In this document: in pieces, positions 56,407 to 64,000 of the stretch
How the letters are laid out: every line of letters begins with the position of its first letter
How positions within the stretch are numbered: position 1 is the stretch's first letter
NCBI GenBank assembly: GCA_016081115.2
Contig: JABTTQ020002846.1
Span: 124,001 to 188,000, forward strand
Reading direction: 5' to 3'
Source: Rehmannia glutinosa
Taxonomy: Eukaryota > Streptophyta > Magnoliopsida > Lamiales > Orobanchaceae
Length of the DNA stretch: 64,000 bases
Made by a program: the position numbers and the translations under genes
Notes under the pieces: model-generated
Databases searched by the model: none
Seen by the model: only the letters and a program-made list of their open reading frames with translations
Told to the model about the DNA's origin: nothing

Positions 56407-57729
56407 GGCAAAAATGTTTTTTTAGTCCACTAAGTGGACGACTTGAGAGATTTAGTCCATACTTTTAAAAAAATTTGAAATTGGTCCACTAAGTGGCAAA
56501 AATTCGGATTTTTAGTCAGTGACCTGCTATTGCAGGTAACAATCCTATGTGGAATTTTGTTTTTCTTTTTGCTTTTTTTCTTGCGTCAAAATATGAATTT
56601 TTTTTGTTGATGTGGCATTTTGGAGGGAAAAAATATTATTTTCAATGTAAATTAGGTAAAAATATAATATTCATTATGAATAAAATAAAAATAATTTATA
56701 GAATATATTTAAATTATTTGTTAATTTGAAAAACGAAAAACAATTAATTTTTTAATTTACAGAATATATTTAAATTATTTGTTAATTTACAAAATATAAT
56801 ATTCATTATGAATAAAATAAAAATAATTTGCAGAATATATTTAATTTTTTTATTAGTCGAAAAACACAAAATATTTTTTTTAAAAAAAATCGATGAAAAA
56901 TAAGAATAATGTTAATATAATTTAAATATTTTGATTTAATAAATATATTCAAAATATTTTAAAATTTATTAACATTATTCTTATTTTTCAAGAAATTTTT
57001 AAAAAAGCTGTATAAAAAACTTTGAATTATAAAAAAAACAGTATAAAAAACAATGTAAATTTTAAAAAACGGTACAATAACTATTTAATTACAAAAAATC
57101 TGCATAAAAGATATTTAAATTTTAAAAAACTGTATAAAAACAATTTAATTATTTCTCTTTAATTGTAAATATAAAATATTATTTATACAATTAAATAATT
57201 TATAATTTAAACATATGATATAAATAATTTTTTATTTTATAATTTCGAATATATTTCTCCAATTAAAATATCTTAAATTTTATTAACATTATTTTTGTTT
57301 TTCATGGATTTTTTAAAATTATTTTTCCGTTTTTCAAATTAACAAATAATTTAAATATTAACATTATTTTTGTTTTCCATGGATTTTTTAAAATTATTTT
57401 TCGTTTTTCAAATTAACAAATAATTTAAATATATTCTGTAAATTATTTTTATTTTATTCATAATAAATATTATATTTTTACCTAATTTACATTGAAAATA
57501 ATATGTTTTCCCTCCAAAATGCCACATCAACAAAAACAATTCATATTTTGAGGCAAGAAAAAAATCAAAAAGAAAAAAAAATTCCACATAGGATTGTTAC
57601 CTGCAATAGCAGGTTACTGGACTAAAAATCCGAATTTTTGCCACTTAGTGGACCAATTTCAATTTTTTTAAAAGTATGGACTAAATCTCTCAAGTCGTCC
57701 ACTTAGTGGACGAAAAAAACATTTTTGCC
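56407..57729. mobile_element. Mutator-like fold-back element
   Basis: The left end GGCAAAAATGTTTTTTTAGT is the inverse of the right end, which reads AAAAACATTTTTGCC. Inverted repeats extend at least 340 bp inward, including GTCCACTAAGTGGAC palindromes. A perfect 10-bp duplication, TTTATGAATA, flanks both ends (56397-56406, 57730-57739). Long inverted repeats with a 9-10 bp duplication fit non-autonomous Mutator-like elements. No transposase is present. Transcripts through it could form a long hairpin. Confidence 0.88.
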
Positions 57730-57798
57730 TTTATGAATAAATGAGATAAGCTCAAATATAAACTATACATGTATTATAGATAGTCAAAATACATGAAT

Positions 57799-58312
57799 AT
57801 ACAAATTGATGTCAAGTAGCTCAAATGCATAACTTTTAAAACCCATTATAAAATAGTGAGTAAGTGTATCATATATTTTCTTTTATTTATTATGTTTATT
57901 TTTTTATTTTATATATGCAATATAGGTGTCAAACTGAAGACTGTAAAAAGAAGATTAATTGGATATATTGTACGTCAAAAACATATATAAAATGGAATAA
58001 ATTATTAAAATTTAAAATAAAAAAAAGAAAAATGTAATAATTAATACAGTACACAGACAGATTTGGAAAGCTTATATAACTCTATCTTTTATATAACTTT
58101 AAAAAGTGATTTATTTAAAGAAACTTGATCACCAAAGATAATAAAATGAGATTTTATTATTTAAATTCGAAAAGCAAAAAAAATTATTGTTTTAAGAAAC
58201 TAAAAAACGGGCGGAAAAATTAAGAGTTACTATTCTAAGAATAGTCTCTTATTATATATATATATATTTAAGTTATTATTCTAAGAATAGTCTCTTATTA
58301 TATATATTTATG

Positions 58313-58352
<40 letters not shown>

Positions 58353-58800
58353 AGAGACTATTCTCAGAATAGTAATTCTCAGTTTTCCCGCCCGTTTTTC
58401 AGTTTCTAAATACAATATTTTTTTTACTTTTCAGATTTAACTAATAAAATGCGAATTCATTATTTTTGGTGGTCAACGTTTTTTAAATAAATTATTTTTT
58501 AAAGTTATATAACAGATAGAGTTATATAAGCTTTCCAAATCTGTGGTTGTGTACTGCATTAATTATTATATTTATCTTTTTTTTATACTTTAATATTTTT
58601 TTCCGGTTTATATTCATTTTTTGAAATGTAATATATCCAATTAATGATCTTTTTACAGTCTTCATTTTGACAAATATATTGCATATATAAAATTAAAAAA
58701 TAAACATAATTACTAAAAGCAAAAATATGATACATTTACTCATTATTTTAAAATGAGCTTTAAAAATTGTGCATTTGAGCTACTGGACATCAATTTGTAT
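57799..58800. repeat. 1-kb near-palindrome around an AT microsatellite
   Basis: The left arm (about 57799-58260) and right arm (about 58350-58800) are inverted copies. ATACAAATTGATGTC pairs with GACATCAATTTGTAT, and TTTGGAAAGCTTATATAA with TTATATAAGCTTTCCAAA. AAACGGGCGG pairs with CCGCCCGTTT. The centre is (TA)n at about 58316-58349, bordered by CTATTCTNAGAATAG motifs. A 45-bp segment is duplicated on the left side of the centre. The element type is not identified. Confidence 0.82.
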
Positions 58801-59380
58801 AACTGATAGTTACAATGGCTAAGCTAGGACATGATATAAGGGTGAGCCAATACAGGAAAATGGGTTGGGTAGAATATAACCCAAAAAAAAAAAATCATAT
58901 AAAATTCTAAATAATTTTTTTTTAAAGAAAAAATTCTTACTAATATCTTTTTAAAAGAAGGGGGTAGGTTAAGCCTTAGCTCAACCAATTTCTAATTAGA
59001 AATATGTGAGTGAGCGAATAGTATAAATTTTGGAATAATGACTGATGATTTTGACGAGTGTTTTGAAAAATGAGTAGAAGTAAATGCTTGGAAAAAAAAG
59101 TGAAAATGAGTCAATAGTGTATTTTCTTAATATATTCATGATCATTCACATTTTGGGTAAAAAGTTATCTCTGGAAACGAAAATGAATTCTTTTTATAAG
59201 CAATCGCGGTCTGAATACCCTCTTCTCTTTTACTTTTATTTTCTTTTTCCAATCATGAAATAGCATATTATTTTCTATTTCAAAATTATGGATATGTCAT
59301 TTTTAACGTTTTTCTATTTTTTAAAACTTAGAGTAAATTTTACATGTTGAGAATTCTTATCGCCTCAAATCTTGAACCAC
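58801..59380. other. AT-rich DNA upstream of the sulfotransferase pseudogene
   Basis: No gene or terminal repeats were seen. The TATA box of the pseudogene follows at 59381. Confidence 0.5.
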
Positions 59381-59388
59381 TATAAATA
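59381..59388 (+). promoter_or_regulatory. TATA box of the sulfotransferase pseudogene
   Basis: TATAAATA lies 79 bp before the ATG at 59460, a normal plant core-promoter distance with a short leader. Confidence 0.55.
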
Positions 59389-59459
59389 AAGTCTTTCTCT
59401 CAACCTTCAAAACCTCAAAAATCTTATAACTAGTAATTAAGGTCTCTCAATACCTTCCA

Positions 59460-60482
59460 ATGTCCACCATTCAAAACTTATCCCATTCCCTAAAACCCGA
59501 CAATGTCGAAAAGTTGCTAAACGAGCTACCAAAAGCGTGTTTCTGGGAAGCCAGGGAAGTCTGTCAATGGGAAGTCTTTTGGTTTCTAACCCCTTTGTTC
59601 GAGCCCACCATCACTTTCAGATCAACCTTGAAGGCTCGAGATGAAGACGTATTCCTCGCGTCAACCATGAAAGCAGGCACCACATGGCGCAAAGCAATTT
59701 TCCCTCTGCATCATGCAAAATAAAACACACCAAAAACATTGAGCGCGGGACTGAAAGGTCACGAGTTCGATTCCCCTACCAACACTTTCTTGGTTGGCGC
59801 ACACGGGCACTAGTGTGGTTTACCACAGTTGGCGTAGTTTGCAGGCTAAGACGTCCACCGAGGGTTTATCCAGTCTTGATTTCAAGAAGAGTAAGCGGCT
59901 GCGCGGTTCCCCGATTATCAAAAAAAAAAAAAAAAAAAAAAAAAAAACACACCAAAAACACGACAACGATATTTTAACCACGGGAAATCCTCATTTCCAT
60001 ATCCCTACTATAGAAGGCATGATTTACGCAACTAAGGCCCCACTGTTCTACGAAGCGTCAATTCCCCGCCTTCTTCACACGCATCTGCCATACGCCGTGC
60101 TTCCGGATTCTATCAAGAATTCTGCGTGTGCAAAATCGTGTACATTGCCGGGAAACCAAAGGACCCTCTGATCTCAATGTGACATTTTGTAAATCTATTT
60201 TCAAACCAAATCAAGACCTAGTCACATTGGAAAGACATTTGATTGCTTTTGTTATGGGGTCCATTCGTATGGGCCTTTTTTCCCGAACACGTGGTGGGAT
60301 ATTGGCAAGAGAGCCAGAAAATATTGTTTGTGAAATATGAGGAGCTGAAAAGTGACCCGAAATGACAAGTTTCGAAGATTGCTGAATTCTTGGGAAGGCC
60401 ATTTGCAAATGAAAATGAAGTTAATGAGGTTTTGTTGGGTATCAACCCCGCTGTCATCTCGCTCCGGATCGCCATGGCCGAC
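59460..60482 (+). pseudogene. Plant cytosolic sulfotransferase pseudogene, SINE-disrupted and 3'-truncated
   Basis: Plant cytosolic sulfotransferases move sulfate from PAPS to hydroxyls of flavonols, jasmonates, steroids and other small molecules. The frame from ATG 59460 contains ELPKACFWEAREVCQWEVFW and FLASTMKAGTTW, the PAPS-binding loop. The frame is lost after this loop, and a SINE with 17-bp duplications sits at 59739-59943. After it, TGNPHFHIPTIEGMIYA and HTHLPYAVLPDSIKNS are readable, and near 60120-60180 fragments resembling the second PAPS motif. GRPFANENEVNEVL near 60385-60435 matches the KIAEFLGRPF region. The C-terminal part is cut off by copia E at 60483. At least five lesions are present. 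Confidence 0.88.
59739..59943 (+). mobile_element. tRNA-derived SINE, 5'-truncated
   Basis: A 17-bp duplication, AAAACACACCAAAAACA, flanks it (59722-59738, 59944-59960). It ends in a poly-A tail (about 59921-59943). Near the start, GAGTTCGATTCC at about 59764-59775 is an RNA polymerase III B box. The A box expected about 30-40 bp upstream is absent, so the 5' end is truncated. The body contains a GGTTTACCACAGTTGGCG segment and ends GCGGTTCCCCGATTATC before the tail. SINEs move using LINE proteins. Confidence 0.88.
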
Positions 60483-61327
60483 TGAATATTACACATTCTA
60501 ACAAATAGAACTATTACAATAGACAGCCTACGGGAGTCGGGTTTAGGGGTTACAAACCGATTCTAATAAAGCGATAAAATACAAGAATAAGCTAAAAGCT
60601 ACAAAAGCTAAAAGCTACAGAAATTATACCAAAACAGCCCGCTACTCTTTATTGAAACGCCGCGAGGACCCGAAGCCGGATTGAGGGTTGACTACTTCGC
60701 ACAGGGCCGCTCGCTTCAACACGCCGAATCGAGCACCGATGTAGAACGTTCGGGACTAGGCTCAGATTGCTGTAAAGAACCGACCCACAAACCGTCACTA
60801 GCAAGCCAAGGCACGAACCAAGGTTGGCCACTCTAAACCACAGCCCAAACGCCACCGGAGACACCCACCGGAAAACCCGAATCGGAAACCCCACAAAGAG
60901 ATGACCCAAATCGAACCTCACCCAAACCCGAGTTGGAGGACCGAACCAACACACGAAGGTCGAACGGTTTGAACCCTCGCAATATTTTACTGAAGACAAG
61001 TCTCAAAAGATTCACAAAGAATCAATTGGAAAAGCACCAAAAATATTAGAGAGAAAAGGGCAGCAGCAGACGTTGAGAATGGGATGATATATTGGGGCTG
61101 CTCCCTTTTTGGGTTTGGGTGAGGAGATATAAGGAGTCAAACAAAGGGTGTAGATTAAAACCCTTAAGTGGACGGTCAAGATAAAGAGTCCAAGATCCGC
61201 GGGTCTCACACGGGTTAAACACGACCCGGTTCCAAGTGGGGTTGGTAACAGAATGGGCTGGGATTTTTGGGGCCTAGAGAAATAAAACAATTGGGCCAAA
61301 AACAAATATTGGGCCACAATTACAACA
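60483..61327 (-). repeat. copia E 3' LTR
   Basis: On the minus strand it begins TGTTGTAATTGTGGCCC, directly after a purine-rich GGGCCAAGTGGAGAA tract, and ends TAATATTCA. It is GC-richer than its surroundings (many CCGAA and CCCAAAC stretches). The other LTR is outside the window, so the left boundary is inferred from the point where sulfotransferase homology stops. Confidence 0.7.
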
Positions 61328-61342
61328 TTCTCCACTTGGCCC
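61328..61342 (-). promoter_or_regulatory. copia E polypurine tract
   Basis: The minus strand reads GGGCCAAGTGGAGAA immediately before the LTR start TGTTG. Confidence 0.6.
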
Positions 61343-61397
61343 AATGCTTGGGTTCACTATATACTGTGGGTAAACGAAAAACAGACTTTCATCATCG

Positions 61398-61400
<3 letters not shown>

Positions 61401-61432
<32 letters not shown>
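61401..61432. repeat. Poly-T run of about 32 bases
   Basis: An uninterrupted T homopolymer lies between the polypurine tract and the end of pol. Its length is likely uncertain in the assembly. Confidence 0.8.
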
Positions 61433-61435
<3 letters not shown>

Positions 61436-61559
61436 TATTGCACACATAGTGCCACAAAACAGTTTATAACAAGCACATAGCAAGTTATAAAAGTAAATCC
61501 AAGAAGTACAACATCCAGGTCAATCACCCGTATCAAAGTTCAAAATTTTAAGACAAGAC

Positions 61560-64000
61560 AGTAAATTTACTATGGTAAACACTTAGTTCCCATATCTGCA
61601 GGGTTAAATTCGGAAGGTATCTTTTCAAGACAGATTTATACCTTTCGCAACAACGTCACGAATGTAATGAAATCTAACATCAATATGCTTAGTCCTATCA
61701 TGAAAAAAGGGGTTTTTGCACGGTTGAATTCCAGATCGACTATCGAGAAAACACAACAACATCACCTTTAAGAAAGCCAATTTGGATATTAATCCCTTTA
61801 ACCAAATAGCTTCTTTTAAGGCCCTACATTAAAGAACATATTGATTCGATCGTAGACAAAGCAACAATATATGTCAGAATCGAGATTTCCACTCACACAA
61901 GAACCACACAAAGTAAAAACATATGAAGTTGTTGATTTTTCGTTATCTCTATCATTAGCATAGTTGGAATCAACATAACCCTTCAATTTAACACCTTCAA
62001 CAGATTTAGAAAATTTCACCCTAAATTCACGCTGAATGTTTCAAGTACCTTAACAACCATTTCAATGCATTCCAATGAGGCATACCAGGATCGACATATA
62101 GCGACTTAAACAACTCACAAAGATACGCAATATCCGCCTAGTACTAACCATCAAATACATGACAGATCCTATAGCATTTGAATAAGGCACATTTTTCATA
62201 ACATTCACATCATGGCGCGTTTTAGGAGATTGTTCTTTACTCAACAAAAACCACCAAAGGCACATTAAAGTTTAGAATCACCATAGAAAATTTACTCAAA
62301 ATCTTTTCAACATAAGAAACTGATTTAGAAAAATCACGAGTTTTTTCTATCTCTAAAGATGTTCATTCCTAAAATCCTTTTGGCATCTCCCAAGTATTTC
62401 ATGTCAAACTTGGCACTAAGACAATTTTAACATGTTCAATGACTTTAACACAAGGACTAATTAACAAAGATGTCATCAACATAAATCAACAAGAAAAAAC
62501 AGCACTTTAGCATCTTCTTTAAAATACAAACAATGATCATAAGAACTTCGTTTAAATTTCAAAGACAAAGATGCAATCATCAAATTTCTTGTTCCAACAT
62601 CTAGGAGATCTGTTTCAAGCCATACAAGGATTTTTAAGCAAACAAACAAAATCGTAATTCTTTTTATCAACAAAACCAAGAGTTGTCTCATATAGATTTT
62701 TCTTCTAAATCACCATGCAAAAATGCGTTTTGACATCCATTTGTTTTAATTCCCAATTAAATTGAGCACATAAAGCAAGCATAATTCGGATGGTGGTAAA
62801 CTTCACAACAGAGCAAAGATTTTGTATAATCTATCCCCTCTTTTTGAGTAAATCCCTTAGCCACTAACCTAGCTTTAAATCTAACAGATTCACATTCATT
62901 CTTCACCTTAAACAACCATTTACTGATCCCACAAATGAACAATTTGCAAGTTTAGGCACAAGAATCCAAGTATTGTTAACATGCAAAGAATTCATTTCCT
63001 CATTCATAGCATTTAACCATTCAACAGAGTTTTTAGAATTTAAAGCTTCTTCATAAGATTTAGGCTTAATTATCAATCGAGTCAAACACACCGAAAACAA
63101 ATGAAGTCATATGAAAATCATCAAACCTAGCAGTCGCTTTAATGTTTCGTCTTGCCCTATCTCTAACAAGTTGATAATCATGCAGATTTTCATTTTCCTG
63201 GTTCATTTTCATCAATGATTTCATCACGCACAAAGATCATCATCATGATTTTCAGGCAAAACAGTTCAAAATCATGCAAAACCGGTTGCCAGGCATATGA
63301 GTTGATTTGCCAGGCATATTTTCATGATTTTCATGCACAACAAAGATCGGGAAAAATATCCACACTAGGAACATGCTCCACCTTATTAGGTGTATCATTT
63401 TCGAGAATCGACAAAGGCATAGTCAAGCAAGGCATTTGATTCATTAAATGTCACGTCCCTACTAATTAAAACTTTAAAACCAGGTTGAGATTTTAACCAC
63501 GACTATAACCTTTAACACCTTCGGGATAACCAAGAAAAACACATTTCACATTACTAGGTTCAAGTTTATCAAGTTTTGATGTGCAAACGCAGAACATCCA
63601 AACACTTTCAAGTTAGAAAAATCGATTTCTTTACCCGTAAACACAGATTCGGAGTATTTTACCACTTAAAGGCACGAAGGAGATCGATTAATCACATAGC
63701 AAAGTAGATTAAAAAACTTCACCCCAAAACTTTTTTGAAAGTCGAACAAGCAAGCATACTTCTCACCCTTTCAAGTAAAGTTCTATTCATACGCCCGCTA
63801 CACCGTTTTCTTTGCGGTGTATACGGGATGCTTTTATGCCTTTTTATACCGATTGATTCAAGACATAAATTATCAAATGTGATTACAAAATTCAAGTCCA
63901 TTATCGAGTTCTTAGGATTTTAATTTTCTTTCTGTTTGATTTTCAATTAAAGTTTTCCTTTGTTTAAACACATCAAACACATCGCATTTGTTTTCAACAA
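61560..64000 (-). pseudogene. copia E pol (integrase end, RT, RNase H), highly broken
   Basis: From right to left, the integrase end carries the SIPYTPQRK...MNRTLLERVRSML region near 63730-63850. The RT start has SYEEALNSKNSVEWLNAMNE and NNTWILVPKL at 62950-63090. Then come KWLFKVKNECES, RFKARLVAKGFTQKEGIDY near 62830-62930, and FKRSSYDHCLYFKED near 62520-62560. The catalytic region near 62476 reads LVDLC and then DDIFVN in another frame, so the YVDD box is split. The RNase H part has GYVDSNYANDRDNEKSTTSY near 61920-61990. More than eight frame changes occur in 2.4 kb. Confidence 0.8.

Larger units (their letters stand above)
60483..64000 (-). mobile_element. Ty1/copia retrotransposon E, 3' part, minus strand
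   Basis: From left to right on the plus strand: 3' LTR (60483-61327), polypurine tract, RNase H, RT, integrase. The element continues past the right edge. It interrupts the sulfotransferase pseudogene. All coding regions are badly broken. Confidence 0.85.

Noticed and set aside
60649..61344. Minus-strand frames in the copia E LTR as genes
   Set aside because: They fall inside an LTR of higher GC content with few stops, have no recognisable domains, and overlap one another.

Overview
This window looks like repeat-rich, AT-rich nuclear DNA of a flowering plant, probably a eudicot. No intact host gene is visible. Almost everything recognisable is a plant transposable element: Ty1/copia and Ty3/gypsy LTR retrotransposons with tRNA-iMet or tRNA-Asp type primer sites, an Athila-type element, chromodomain gypsy elements, a CACTA miniature element, a Mutator-like fold-back and a tRNA-derived SINE. 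The only non-transposon coding relic is a broken plant cytosolic sulfotransferase near 59.5-60.5 kb.

Layout. 1-6140: 5' part of a minus-strand copia element (A), whose LTR carries a solo Athila LTR (4351-5830, TSD GACTC). 6141-8273: an older minus-strand copia relic (B). 8274-37304: a plus-strand Athila-like element (1.5 kb LTRs, tRNA-Asp PBS, gag, pol, env-position ORF). Its 3' LTR was split at 19185/35813 by chromodomain gypsy DNA arranged LTR-internal-LTR-internal-LTR (19186-35812). 37305-40573: AT-rich DNA without recognised genes. 40579-45534: a complete copia element with short LTRs (C, TSD CATAT). 45807-46042: CACTA miniature element (TSD TGT). 46.1-51.0 kb: AT-rich DNA with a tandem duplication and a possible hAT-like element. 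51053-56225: a gag-only copia-type LTR element (D, TSD TTATG). 56407-57729: a Mutator-like fold-back (10-bp TSD). 57799-58800: a second large palindrome. 59381-60482: sulfotransferase pseudogene with a SINE in its coding sequence. 60483-64000: 3' part of a minus-strand copia element (E) that cuts the pseudogene off.

Three points deserve attention. (1) The Athila-like element carries a roughly 72-bp GC-rich palindromic module in both LTRs, inverted in its protease-RT linker (where it encodes a 24-residue repeat), and again upstream of the env-position ORF. In the LTR and upstream of env, the array lies just before a TATA-like box, which suggests a shared promoter module and an internal env promoter followed by a spliced leader. 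(2) The second chromodomain gypsy copy differs from the first mainly at CAG/CTG trinucleotides, in stereotyped ways (GCTG read as CTTTG, CAG as CGG, CTG as CCG). This is more like a base-calling artefact over CHG-methylated DNA than mutation. (3) The two gypsy copies share a middle LTR, and a segment of about 720 bp holding an upstream ORF and the gag start is present only in the second copy.

All coordinates, motifs and duplications were read by eye. Lineage names are inferred from domain order and motifs, not from a database search.
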